64,000 bases of DNA from Muribaculaceae bacterium. Its GTDB lineage: Bacteria > Bacteroidota > Bacteroidia > Bacteroidales > Muribaculaceae. Below the pieces are notes generated by a model. It saw only the letters and a program-made list of their open reading frames with translations. It was not told the origin of the DNA and did no database searches. The stretch spans positions 124,001-188,000 of the forward strand of contig JAFQZK010000022.1 in NCBI GenBank assembly GCA_017405965.1. The letters run 5' to 3'. The position numbers were made by a program, and so were the translations under genes. Shown in pieces: positions 1-8,739 of this stretch (position 1 is its first letter; each line of letters begins with the position of its first letter).

Positions 1-953
1 TCATCGTCGAGAACAATGAATTCTACTATGGCGGATACGACCGCCGCGACAAGGATTCCAAGGCCAACTGCGGCATGATATTCTCGCTCTTCACCAACGA
101 CCTGAAGGACAGCGACCGCTGCACCACGAGCAATTTCCACCTGAGGAACAACAAATTCTACGTCAGCGATGTCTGCACGCGTTGCATCTTCATCGGATTC
201 TCGCCCAAGGATGTCCACAACGACATCTATGTGGAAAACAACCAGATCGTCAACAACAGCGTCGACCGCAACAGGCGGTACTATCATGATGACTTCACGA
301 TTCAGGACGAGAGCGCAGCCGGCGATACCATCCACCTAATCGGCAACACCGTCAAAAACAAGAACCTGGTCATCAACAACGACGGTGACAACGCCTACAT
401 CTTCCTGCATCTCTACCGCGGCAACGTGTCGTTGGTGGGCAACAAAGTCACCGACGAGGTGACCGTCAATCCCCACACGGGCAAGTATGCGGGCATACGG
501 CTCGTCTACTGCGGCTCCAACGACGGCTCGGTAACGATGAGGGACAATGTGTTTAAGGGCATCGGCCGCCTCGCCCACTTCAGCACCAGCAAGGGTATTG
601 ACCGATTCACCCTCAATGCCAGGAACAACTACTTTGCCGGCGAGACACGCATCTATTGCGACAACATCAAGTCGCTCGACATTGACTTCACCGGCAACAC
701 GTTTGTCAGCAACAGCGTCAATTTCTTCCTCAACAACTTCGCTTCAAAGGGGTCGGTGACGTTCAACAACAACGATGTGACCATCAAATCGGGCAACGGG
801 CAGTTCATCACGGGTTCCAGCGACAAGGCCAAGTTTGACAAACTGGAAATCCAGAACAACGTCTTCCGCGGCGTGAAAGGCGAGCAGGACTTGTTCCGCA
901 ACGTCAATAGGGTCAGCAAGCGCAAGGTGAGCCACAACGCCATCTCGAGGTGA
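1..953 (+). CDS. Right-handed beta-helix repeat protein, C-terminal part (5' end outside window)
   Basis: The reading frame is open from base 3 and continues without a stop to the TGA at 951-953, so the gene starts before the window; the ATG at 75 is internal. The protein is built of short repeats rich in Asn and Gly, such as VENNQIVNN, LIGNTVKNK and SLVGNKVTD, which is the pattern of parallel beta-helix proteins (pectate-lyase or polysaccharide-lyase fold), where stacked Asn residues form ladders. Proteins of this kind in Bacteroidales are usually secreted and bind or cut polysaccharide, but no catalytic residues can be assigned from this fragment. It ends without a dockerin or sorting tail. 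Exact function is unknown. Confidence 0.7.
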   Translation, partial: IVENNEFYYGGYDRRDKDSKANCGMIFSLFTNDLKDSDRCTTSNFHLRNNKFYVSDVCTRCIFIGFSPKDVHNDIYVENNQIVNNSVDRNRRYYHDDFTIQDESAAGDTIHLIGNTVKNKNLVINNDGDNAYIFLHLYRGNVSLVGNKVTDEVTVNPHTGKYAGIRLVYCGSNDGSVTMRDNVFKGIGRLAHFSTSKGIDRFTLNARNNYFAGETRIYCDNIKSLDIDFTGNTFVSNSVNFFLNNFASKGSVTFNNNDVTIKSGNGQFITGSSDKAKFDKLEIQNNVFRGVKGEQDLFRNVNRVSKRKVSHNAISR

Positions 954-1014
954 GGCTGCAACCGGAGCAACAATTACTACAGACCTCGTTTTTGACCGAA
1001 AACCGATTTTAATG

Positions 1015-1243
1015 CAGGGCAACCGCACCAAAATCGGTTGTGCGCGACAAGTCATGCTGTGTGTCAGACGCCCAAAGGGCGGCCCATTGAATAAGGGGTC
1101 GCCTCCAGCGACATGGATTGTTGCATGCTTATCCTTGGGTACGCAATCCATTTCGCTATCACTCAACGAATTGCATTACCCAGGGTTACTCAGAGGCCAC
1201 CCTCCGGGTGTTTTTTGCGACACATTTTGGTGCGGTTGCCCTG
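1015..1243. mobile_element. MITE-like element with 20-bp inverted ends and 9-bp target duplication
   Basis: The left end CAGGGCAACCGCACCAAAAT (1015-1034) is repeated as its exact reverse complement at 1224-1243. The 9 bases ATTTTAATG lie immediately outside both ends (1006-1014 and 1244-1252). This is the signature of a transposed element. The 229-bp interior holds no recognisable transposase, so it would need an enzyme supplied elsewhere in the genome. Interior GC-rich hairpins (around 1070-1085 and 1198-1210) are visible. It fills most of the gap between the beta-helix gene and the glycosyltransferase gene. Confidence 0.85.
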
Positions 1244-1285
1244 ATTTTAATGTGCCTTTAGCGGTATCTCATGCTATTTTTTTTG

Positions 1286-1293
1286 TAACTTTG
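1286..1293 (+). promoter_or_regulatory. Bacteroidetes -7 box for the glycosyltransferase gene
   Basis: TAACTTTG matches the Bacteroidetes -7 consensus TAnnTTTG. No clear -33 box is seen. Transcription would start near 1299, which makes the ATG at 1302 nearly leaderless and favours the ATG at 1317. Confidence 0.55.
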
Positions 1294-1316
1294 CGCACAC
1301 TATGGCCGCAACAAGC

Positions 1317-2414
1317 ATGAAGGTACTGATCATCAACTGCATTCTCTCGACAGCCGAGCATGGCATCATCAAGCGCAAGGAGTCCATCAGCGATTGCATG
1401 ATCAGTAACTTTGCGCGCGGTTTCATCGAGTTGGGGCACCAGGTGACTCTGCTGGCGTCGGCCGAGTTCATGCCCACCGGCAAAGACGAAGGGCTGCCGT
1501 TTGACGTCATCTATTTCCCTTCACAACTGCCCCGGGTGTTCAAGCCCTCGCTACTGCCATGGCCACGCGGGATGCGCCAGTGGCTCAAGCAACATGCAGG
1601 AGGTTATGACCTGGTCATCACCAGCGAAGCCTTCCAGATTTCTTCACTCATCGCCTCACGGGTGTGTCCCTCGCGCCTGATCATCTGGCAAGAGATGGAC
1701 CGTCACCAGCGTCTGTTATTCAAGCTGCCGTCACGACTGTGGCACAACACCGTGGTGCGCCTGCTGATGCGTGACGTGACCATTGTGCCCCGCAGCGAGC
1801 CCGCCAGGGAGTTCATCGGCCGCTATAGCCGCCGCGTGAGCGATGTGACCGTCGACCACGGCACCGATGGCCGTGTCCTCCATCCCGGCGAGGAGCACGA
1901 CAAGGCCTTCATCGTCGTTTCCCAACTGGTCAAGCGCAAGAACGTGGACAGCATCATCGCCAAGTTTGCCCGCCTCGTGGCCCGCGAGGAATATAAAGAT
2001 TACCGCCTGGATATCATTGGCGACGGCGACCAGGCCAGCGAACTGCAGCGGCAGGTCGCCACGCTGGGCATCGGAAACAATGTCACTTTCCATGGTTTCC
2101 TCTCTCATGCCCGACTGGCCGACAGGCTGCGGCGCGCGTTGGCCCTGCTGGTGGACACGAGCAGCGACCTGAACATGGTGACCATTGCCGAGGCCATCAC
2201 CAGCGGCACTCCCGTGGTCACCAACACCAAGCCCTCGACAGCGCGCTTCATCCGTGAAAACGGATTGGGCATCGTGCGCGACGGCTGGGACGAGAACGAC
2301 CTCATCCAGGTCATCGCGGGTTATGACCGCATGCACGACGCTTGTGTCGCCGCGGGCAAGGAACTGACCAATGTGGCCTGTGCCCGCAAGATGATCCATG
2401 TCCTCGATGAATAA
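1317..2414 (+). CDS. Glycosyltransferase family 4 (GT-B fold)
   Basis: This 365-residue protein begins MKVLIINCILS, the usual first beta strand of a GT-B glycosyltransferase. The C-terminal half shows the GT4 layout: the donor-side strand VSQLVKRKNVDSI, then DIIGDGDQASELQR with GNNVTFHGFL, and the nucleotide-sugar binding segment EAITSGTPVVTN with its glutamate near residue 292. Such enzymes transfer a sugar from a nucleotide donor during synthesis of cell-surface glycans; the donor and acceptor cannot be read here. An in-frame ATG lies 15 bases upstream at 1302; 1317 is preferred because of the -7 box at 1286-1293. No other glycan-synthesis gene is adjacent, so the pathway is unknown. Confidence 0.85.
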   Translation: MKVLIINCILSTAEHGIIKRKESISDCMISNFARGFIELGHQVTLLASAEFMPTGKDEGLPFDVIYFPSQLPRVFKPSLLPWPRGMRQWLKQHAGGYDLVITSEAFQISSLIASRVCPSRLIIWQEMDRHQRLLFKLPSRLWHNTVVRLLMRDVTIVPRSEPAREFIGRYSRRVSDVTVDHGTDGRVLHPGEEHDKAFIVVSQLVKRKNVDSIIAKFARLVAREEYKDYRLDIIGDGDQASELQRQVATLGIGNNVTFHGFLSHARLADRLRRALALLVDTSSDLNMVTIAEAITSGTPVVTNTKPSTARFIRENGLGIVRDGWDENDLIQVIAGYDRMHDACVAAGKELTNVACARKMIHVLDE

Positions 2415-2488
2415 TTGCCTGATTTACACGTTCTGAAGTAATAATTTCCACGTCTATCCGTTTCTTAATCAAGAGACATAATTACATC

Positions 2489-3994
2489 ATGAAACTTTCT
2501 AATATCATATTATTAGTTCTAACGTTAGTCCTGGGAGGGCTGACGGCTAACGCACAAAGCGGATTGAGGCCGCGCGGTGACGTGAATTGCGATTGGGAGG
2601 TAACTATCGCCGATTTCAACGCGATTATCGACTCCATCGTCGGTGGTGCAAAGTATCATGGGCTCTACAGCTACGCCACCGACGTCAACGGCGACCGCGA
2701 AATCAACATCGCCGACATCAACATGATCATCGACGCTATCATGGGTCACGAACTGCCGCCCATGCCTTCCTTCTCAGGCACAATGCCTGTCCTGTATATC
2801 AATACCGAGGGGCACCGCAACATCGACAGCAAGGACAGTGACGGATACCTGCACGCCGACTGGTGGCTGGACGCCATGGGCATTGAGGGTTACGACTCCA
2901 TCGGCTCGCCCGAAGCGCCTCTGGGCATGGTCATCAAGGGCCGTGGCAACTACACCTGGAATAACTTTGACAAGAAATCCTTCCGCATCAAGTTCGATAC
3001 CAAGCAGTCACCGTTGGGAATGAAGGAAAACCGCCACTTCTGCCTTCTTGCCCATGCCGACGATCACCTGGCCAAGCTCAAGAACACCATGGGGTTTGAG
3101 TTGAGTCGACGCCTAGGGCTCGCCTACACCCCCGAACAGGAACCCGTCGAGGTGGTGCTCAACGGCCAGTACATCGGCCTGTATTTCCTCGCCGATAAAA
3201 TACGCGTGGGTAAACACCGCGTCAATATCGAGGAACAGTCCGACAGGGAGACCGACCCGGCCTTGATTACCGGAGGGTGGTTACTTGAGCTGAACGACTT
3301 TGACGGCACCGTCATCTATGTGCAGGAACACTATATGGACGGCTGGGATTGGGACGACATGCTCTGTTTCCTGTCGGTCAGCCCCGAGTATCTGTCCAAC
3401 GCCCAGAATAATTACATCAAGACATTCCTCACCGACGCCAATGTCGCCATCCAGACCGATGACGTGTCCAGCACCGAATGGGAGAAGTACATCGACCTTG
3501 ACTCGCTGATCAATTACTACATCGTGGGCGAGATCATGGATGACATCGAGCACTTTGCAGGCAGCTGCTACATGCACAAGCACCGCGGAGACTCGACACG
3601 CCTGATATTTGGCCCGGTGTGGGACTTCGGCAACGCGTTCACGCGCGAGGCCCATTACGGACCCGATTCGGTGGGGCATTTCATCTATGAGCAACCGTCG
3701 TTCATCAGGTCACACTGGATCGAGGAGATGGCCAAGTTCACCCATTTTCAGGAGGTGCTCAAGAAACGATGGACCGAATTTTACGACTCGGGGTTCAACG
3801 GCTTGGACATCGACACCTTCATTGACGAGTTTGTGGAGCGCATCAGGCCGGCATACGAAGCCGACGTTGTACGCTGGCCAGACAATGGCATTGATAATCA
3901 GAAACGCGATTTCTCGCGATACATCCACGCTAAAATCGACTGGCTCAACACACAATGGAATAACAATAACCAGGAGAATGATTCCATCAACTGA
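2489..3994 (+). CDS. Secreted CotH-family protein with N-terminal dockerin-like module
   Basis: A signal peptide (about residues 1-22, ending TANAQ) is followed directly by two dockerin-like loop-helix units (residues 30-86: DVNCDWEVTIADFNAIID and TDVNGDREINIADINMIID). The remaining 400 residues match the CotH family, with MVIKGRGNYTW, KKSFRIKF, LNGQYIGLYFLADKI and the DFG-like FGPVWDFGNAF. CotH proteins are atypical kinases or pseudokinases first described in spore coats; in Bacteroidales they are secreted proteins of unknown target. Whether it phosphorylates anything is not known. The dockerin may tether it to another surface protein. The gene stands alone and converges on the C10 peptidase gene. 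A second CotH/dockerin protein lies at 32868-34799. Confidence 0.82.
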   Translation: MKLSNIILLVLTLVLGGLTANAQSGLRPRGDVNCDWEVTIADFNAIIDSIVGGAKYHGLYSYATDVNGDREINIADINMIIDAIMGHELPPMPSFSGTMPVLYINTEGHRNIDSKDSDGYLHADWWLDAMGIEGYDSIGSPEAPLGMVIKGRGNYTWNNFDKKSFRIKFDTKQSPLGMKENRHFCLLAHADDHLAKLKNTMGFELSRRLGLAYTPEQEPVEVVLNGQYIGLYFLADKIRVGKHRVNIEEQSDRETDPALITGGWLLELNDFDGTVIYVQEHYMDGWDWDDMLCFLSVSPEYLSNAQNNYIKTFLTDANVAIQTDDVSSTEWEKYIDLDSLINYYIVGEIMDDIEHFAGSCYMHKHRGDSTRLIFGPVWDFGNAFTREAHYGPDSVGHFIYEQPSFIRSHWIEEMAKFTHFQEVLKKRWTEFYDSGFNGLDIDTFIDEFVERIRPAYEADVVRWPDNGIDNQKRDFSRYIHAKIDWLNTQWNNNNQENDSIN

Positions 3995-4068
3995 TCATTG
4001 TACTGACGTTGCGTACCCAGTAAACACGCCGAGTCCTGGCCACTCGTTCATCACAAGCGTGACGTCCC

Positions 4069-6423
4069 TTAAGAGCCCAGAATCAAATCAATGACAGTGT
4101 TGATGTCGGCGATAGAAACCTCGCCGTCACCGTTGACGTCGCCATCAGGATTTTGAATACCTCTCTGTATGAAGTCAATAACGGCATTGACATCGGCAAT
4201 CGACACTTCACCATCCTTGTTCACGTCGCCACGCACAACGGTGTTGGGGAAAATGACCGTACAGGTGTTGACACCGGTGAAATCTATCTGATCGCCATTG
4301 CTATAGTAGAAGGCCATGCAGAAGTATTTCCAGCCATCTACCACATTATCGAAATGGAACACCAGATTGGTTGACGCATTGGGCGCCAGCGTCACACGCT
4401 GGTCAAAAGCCTGCACCATAGTGCCCGTATTTCCATAAACACTCTTGTAGAGCCTGACCGAGATATCCTCGTCGTAGGTCGCCGTTCCGGAATTGGTCAC
4501 CCTGACTTGAACGACAAATTCCTTGTCATTAATGATGCGATTACCAAAATCACTGAGATTGGTCACTAAAGCCGAACCCGTCACCTTGGCTGAAGGCATG
4601 TTGGAGATAAATATGGTTTCAGTAGCCAGGATATTGGTGCCATCCTCGTCAAGCGTAAACTTGAGCGTCTTCGTTCCTATAGTTTTGGGCACATAACGCA
4701 TCGTCACCAACCCTCGTTCATTCTGGCCCACATCGATAAATCCCATCGACACAAGTTCAGTGCCTTCATACACATAGATGACATCGTTACGCGTATAGCC
4801 CTTGTTGGTCAAGTCAAGGGTGAAATCCACTGGTCTGCCCTTGTGCATCGTGCCATCGGAACGGACGTTGTTGAGCTGATAGACGGGTGTTGTCGAAACG
4901 CCATGGCCGATTACCGTACAATTGTTGCCACTGATTGCGACCTCGATGTAATTGATATCGGCACCGTTGCACTGTTTCCAATCATTGGCATAGGGCTTAC
5001 TGTAGATGGGAATTATGCGGAATGTGCCGCTGGTGATGCCGCCGCCGAACGACAAGGTCCTAGTGGGGCGGAAGTAATACCAACTGCTCAGGCTCTCTTT
5101 ATTCCCGGGTTCCATGACCTTGACCAAGGAGTTTCCACGATACAAGCCCCAAGCGTAGTCAAATGCGATTTCACCATCGCTGCAGTTCAGGAAGTGACTC
5201 TCTTGAGTTACCGTGAAGTCTTGACTGGACGACGTGCGGGTGCCGGTATATTCCTTCACTTCAACAAACTTGTTGAAGACCTCAAGTTCAGGATTGCCCG
5301 ACGATTGCGGGCGCGGCTGAATGCCCGCTATGATGGCTTGGTCACAGATGTAACCATAGGCGCCGCTGGCACTGCCTGTTCCTTGCAGATCGGGATTGAG
5401 CACACTGAGCAGGAAATAGCCGTTACCTCTTCCGTTCCATCCCCAGTTGATGTGGAACCTGCCGTTACCGTCGAAACCATCGCACACAAAGGCATGGCCT
5501 CCCGAAGCCTTACGGCCACGGTAGATGACCGGACGGCGTGCAGTCAACTCTTCCAGAATCACATTCTCCCATTGCTCGCTGGTGTAGAAACGACGCTGAA
5601 GACTCTTGACCTTGGGGGAATAATCAAAAAAGCGCTTCATCGCCATCGGGACATCGAAGGTTGATGCCGATGAAGAATTCTTGTCAAAATCCATTTCGAC
5701 CGACTGAGCGCAATACAACGACAGTTGTGAGGCAGCCCGGGCCGCAACGCTGCTGACGTCATCGGTGAGATAAGTGTCGCACATGGCACTCCAGTTGAAG
5801 TCCACTACAGGCAAGGACGGCATACTCAGGCTCGAGGTTTCGGTCACATAGGCGGGAATATCCATACTGGGGCGTGGCGGCCACTTCCAGTAGTACATCA
5901 CCTGAGCCATTGCTGTTGCTACGCAACCCACCACGGCTTTGCTGCCGTCGGACAACGTGGGGAACAAGATGTTGTATGGGGAATTCTGTGACCATTGGGC
6001 TCGCATCAGCGGCGCAATCGGACGTGAGGCGCCGATGTGGGTAGCAATCTCAGTGTCCTCGCCGAGGGCGGCAATCTGATCAGCGTAGCCATCGAGCCAA
6101 TCCTGCAACGCCTCGGGGATGTCGTTCCAGTCAAAGGTACCGTTGTCGCTGTAGCCCAACACTGCGGGCACCCTGTCGTCACCGGCTACGATGACATATC
6201 CGCCATCGGCACGATCGGCATTGAACACATAGTAGGCCGACGTGCCGCTGACATCTTGTGATGGTGCCTTATGGGCTAAGCGGACAGCAGTCACAGGGCG
6301 GACGCTGGCCGACATGAAATTCTGGGCTATCACCCTGGCTGCGTTCTCATTGACAGCATCGGCCCATGCCGAGCTGAACACCATCAAACATATCAAAAAG
6401 GTAAGGGTTCGTGATACTTTCAT
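4069..6423 (-). CDS. Secreted C10-family (streptopain-like) cysteine peptidase with C-terminal dockerin-like module
   Basis: The 784-residue protein has a signal peptide (to about residue 21) and an inhibitory propeptide of the Spi type. The peptidase domain has the catalytic cysteine in VVGCVATAMAQ (Cys167), the histidine in SGGHAFVCDGF (His310) and the Asn/Trp segment FHINWGWNG (326-329). Middle domains are beta-sandwich-like, with an N-terminal-half spacing similar to Bacteroides fragipain-like and Porphyromonas/Prevotella C10 enzymes. The last 55 residues are two dockerin-like units (GDVNKDGEVSIADVNAV and GDVNGDGEVSIADINTV). It should be an extracellular protease, active after loss of the propeptide. 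It is transcribed alone, divergent from the SusA-like gene. Confidence 0.9.
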   Translation of the reverse strand: MKVSRTLTFLICLMVFSSAWADAVNENAARVIAQNFMSASVRPVTAVRLAHKAPSQDVSGTSAYYVFNADRADGGYVIVAGDDRVPAVLGYSDNGTFDWNDIPEALQDWLDGYADQIAALGEDTEIATHIGASRPIAPLMRAQWSQNSPYNILFPTLSDGSKAVVGCVATAMAQVMYYWKWPPRPSMDIPAYVTETSSLSMPSLPVVDFNWSAMCDTYLTDDVSSVAARAASQLSLYCAQSVEMDFDKNSSSASTFDVPMAMKRFFDYSPKVKSLQRRFYTSEQWENVILEELTARRPVIYRGRKASGGHAFVCDGFDGNGRFHINWGWNGRGNGYFLLSVLNPDLQGTGSASGAYGYICDQAIIAGIQPRPQSSGNPELEVFNKFVEVKEYTGTRTSSSQDFTVTQESHFLNCSDGEIAFDYAWGLYRGNSLVKVMEPGNKESLSSWYYFRPTRTLSFGGGITSGTFRIIPIYSKPYANDWKQCNGADINYIEVAISGNNCTVIGHGVSTTPVYQLNNVRSDGTMHKGRPVDFTLDLTNKGYTRNDVIYVYEGTELVSMGFIDVGQNERGLVTMRYVPKTIGTKTLKFTLDEDGTNILATETIFISNMPSAKVTGSALVTNLSDFGNRIINDKEFVVQVRVTNSGTATYDEDISVRLYKSVYGNTGTMVQAFDQRVTLAPNASTNLVFHFDNVVDGWKYFCMAFYYSNGDQIDFTGVNTCTVIFPNTVVRGDVNKDGEVSIADVNAVIDFIQRGIQNPDGDVNGDGEVSIADINTVIDLILGS

Positions 6424-6459
6424 CTTGCAAAACGTCGTTATTTGTTATTACTATACCCG

Positions 6460-6467
6460 CAAAGATA
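6460..6467 (-). promoter_or_regulatory. -7 box for the C10 peptidase gene
   Basis: On the minus strand TATCTTTG matches TAnnTTTG and lies about 37 bases before the start codon at 6423. A -33 box is not obvious. Confidence 0.5.
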
Positions 6468-6534
6468 AATAAAAATTTTGAATAATGTAAAAAATTAATA
6501 TTGAGCGATGCCTTCATCTATGCTATGACATTGA

Positions 6535-6566
6535 TTTGGCGATTACAAGAAATAGTCTTATTTTTG
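6535..6566 (+). promoter_or_regulatory. Promoter of the SusA-like gene
   Basis: TTTG at 6535-6538 and TATTTTTG at 6559-6566 are separated by 20 bases, which fits the Bacteroidetes -33/-7 architecture. Transcription would begin near 6572, 30 bases before the ATG at 6602. Confidence 0.7.
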
Positions 6567-6601
6567 CAGGTACAAATGAAAAAACCAATCTTGTAACCAA
6601 A

Positions 6602-8467
6602 ATGAAGAAGCTATTATTGATGCTTGCAGTGGCAATGGGAATATTCTCAGCCCAAGCAGCCAAGGTCAACGTTGACCGCATCGAGCCCACCGACTGGTAT
6701 GTGGGCATCAACAGTGTGCCCAGTGTGCAACTCATGGTGTACGGCAACGGCATCGGCAGTGCCGAGGTGAGCACTGCCTATCCCGGAGTGACCATCGACA
6801 GCGTGGTGAGGGTGGACTCGCCCAACTACCTGCTCGTGTACATGGACACCCGCAGCGCACAGCCCGGCACGATGGAACTCAAGTTCCAGCAGGGCAAGAG
6901 CAAAAAGACTGTGAAATACCAGCTCAAAGCCCGCGAAATGCGCGGCAGCGAGCGTAAGGGTTTCACTAATGCCGACGTGCTCTACATGCTGATGCCCGAC
7001 CGCTTTGCCGACGGCAATCCCGCCAACAATCAACTGCCCGGCATGGAAGCCTACAAGAACGACCGTACACAGCCCAGCCTGCGTCACGGCGGCGATATCG
7101 AGGGCATCCGCCAGCACATGGACTATTTCACCCAGCTCGGCGTGACCGCCCTGTGGTTCACTCCCGTGCTGGAGAACAACTCTCCCGACGGCCATGGCCA
7201 CTCGACCTATCACGGCTATGCCACGACCAATTACTACCGTGTGGACCCGCGCTTCGGCACCAACGAGGAATATCGCCTGCTGTGTGACGAGGCCCACAGC
7301 CGTGGTCTCAAGGTGGTGATGGACATGATCTTCAACCACTGCGGCGCCCACCATCCCTGGTTGAAAGACATGCCTTCCCATGACTGGTTCAACCAGCCTG
7401 ATTACAAGAACAATTACCTGCAGACGAGCTACAAACTCACGCCCGTGATGGACCCCTATGCCAGCGAGATCGACTTCAAGGAGACCGTCGAGGGCTGGTT
7501 CGTGCCCTCGATGCCCGACCTGAACCATCACAACATCCACGTGATGAATTACCTGATCCAGAACAGCATCTGGTGGATTGAGACCGTGGGCATCGACGGC
7601 ATACGCATGGACACCTACCCCTATGCCTACGCCGACGCCATGGCACGATGGATGAAGGTGCTCAACACCGAGTACCCCAACTTCAACGTCGTGGGCGAAA
7701 CGTGGGTCGAGAATCCGGCTTATACCGCTGCCTGGCAGAAAAACAACAAAATGGGCAAGCCCGAGAGCTACCTGCCCACGGTGATGGACTTCTCCTTCTA
7801 TGAGAAAATCGACAGTGCCAAGCACGAGGAAACCGACGGCTGGTGGCGTGGCTATAACCGCGTGTACAACAGCCTGTGCCACGACTACCTCTACCCCAAC
7901 CCCTCGAGTGTGATGGCCTTCATCGAGAACCATGACACCGACCGTTTCCTGCGCAATGGGCAAGATGTCCCCGCCCTCAAACAGGCGCTCGCCCTGCTGC
8001 TCACCATCAAGCGTATCCCGCAGCTGTATTACGGCACCGAGATACTGATGAACGGCACCAAGGAGGTGACCGACGGCAACGTGCGCAAGGACTTCCCCGG
8101 CGGGTTCCCCGGTGACGTGCACAACGCGTTCACTGCCGAGGGGCGCACGCCAGCCCAGAACGACATGTTCAACTGGCTGAGCGCTCTGCTGCACTGGCGT
8201 CAAGGCAACGATATCATCATCAAGGGCAAGATGACCCAATTCATCCCCTACAACGGCATCTATGTCGTTGCTCGCACCTACAAGGGCCGCCATGCCGTGA
8301 CCATTATCAACGGCACCACCCAACAACGCCAGATGAAACTCGACCGCTACAGTGAGGTGTTCGGCGATGCCGCCGTTGCACACGACGTGACGACAGGACA
8401 GCTCGTCAGCCTTGCCGACGGCGCTCTCACCCTGCCGCCGCGCGCTACCCTCATTCTCGAGTTTTAA
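6602..8467 (+). CDS. susA: GH13 cyclomaltodextrinase/neopullulanase, SusA-like
   Basis: This is a periplasmic-type alpha-glucan hydrolase acting on imported maltooligosaccharides, cyclodextrin or pullulan. The 621-residue product starts MKKLLLMLAVAMG (signal peptide to about residue 19), followed by the N-terminal domain of cyclomaltodextrinases (KVNVDRIEPTDWYVGI), the GH13 barrel and a C-terminal beta domain. Catalytic residues are Asp337 (GIRMDTYPYA), Glu366 (VVGETW) and Asp445 (FIENHDTDRF). An earlier in-frame ATG at 6536 lies inside the promoter and is rejected. It lies at the end of the starch locus but on the opposite strand from the susC operon, so it is expressed from its own promoter. 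No LacI-type operator is seen upstream. Confidence 0.88.
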   Translation: MKKLLLMLAVAMGIFSAQAAKVNVDRIEPTDWYVGINSVPSVQLMVYGNGIGSAEVSTAYPGVTIDSVVRVDSPNYLLVYMDTRSAQPGTMELKFQQGKSKKTVKYQLKAREMRGSERKGFTNADVLYMLMPDRFADGNPANNQLPGMEAYKNDRTQPSLRHGGDIEGIRQHMDYFTQLGVTALWFTPVLENNSPDGHGHSTYHGYATTNYYRVDPRFGTNEEYRLLCDEAHSRGLKVVMDMIFNHCGAHHPWLKDMPSHDWFNQPDYKNNYLQTSYKLTPVMDPYASEIDFKETVEGWFVPSMPDLNHHNIHVMNYLIQNSIWWIETVGIDGIRMDTYPYAYADAMARWMKVLNTEYPNFNVVGETWVENPAYTAAWQKNNKMGKPESYLPTVMDFSFYEKIDSAKHEETDGWWRGYNRVYNSLCHDYLYPNPSSVMAFIENHDTDRFLRNGQDVPALKQALALLLTIKRIPQLYYGTEILMNGTKEVTDGNVRKDFPGGFPGDVHNAFTAEGRTPAQNDMFNWLSALLHWRQGNDIIIKGKMTQFIPYNGIYVVARTYKGRHAVTIINGTTQQRQMKLDRYSEVFGDAAVAHDVTTGQLVSLADGALTLPPRATLILEF

Positions 8468-8471
8468 CCTT

Positions 8472-8660
8472 TAACGTGAGTTCATTAAAAATAGATCGTT
8501 GATATTGAATTCATTCGCTATGTAGAGACGCAAAATTTTGCGTCTCCAATCGTTAAGCATTACCAAATGTTGACCTAGAGACGCAAAATTTTGCGTCTCT
8601 ACTGGCCATTTGGCCACTAACCCACTGAGATATAGAATAGATTTCGTCGAACTCACGTTA
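8472..8660. repeat. Intergenic inverted-repeat element A (MITE-like) with two palindromes
   Basis: TAACGTGAGTTC (8472-8483) is inverted at 8649-8660. ACCTT flanks both sides (8467-8471 and 8661-8665), a possible 5-bp target duplication. Inside are two copies of a palindrome with half-site GAGACGCAAAA (8525-8546 and 8576-8601). It sits directly after the susA-like stop codon. Related elements are at 13657-13887 and 49729-50009. Confidence 0.75.
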
Positions 8661-8683
8661 ACCTTTACATTCACGTCATCAAC

Positions 8684-8722
8684 AAAGTGTGCCATCAGGG
8701 ATAGTCCCGATGGCACACTTTT
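8684..8722. terminator. Bidirectional terminator between convergent genes
   Basis: AAAGTGTGCCATC (8684-8696) pairs with GATGGCACACTTT (8709-8721/22), giving a 13-bp stem with A-rich and T-rich flanks. It serves the SusA-like gene and the galactanase gene. Confidence 0.85.
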
Positions 8723-8739
8723 GCTTATTTGAGAAAAGT

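Noticed and set aside
1012-1320. 102-residue open frame across the MITE-like element
   Set aside because: It lies over the inverted-repeat element and has no protein-like features.
6647-8383. Long open frame antisense to the SusA-like gene, similar ones at 28696-30237 and 51421-53301
   Set aside because: These arise from GC-biased third codon positions of real genes; they are rich in Val, His, Gly and Ala and match no family.
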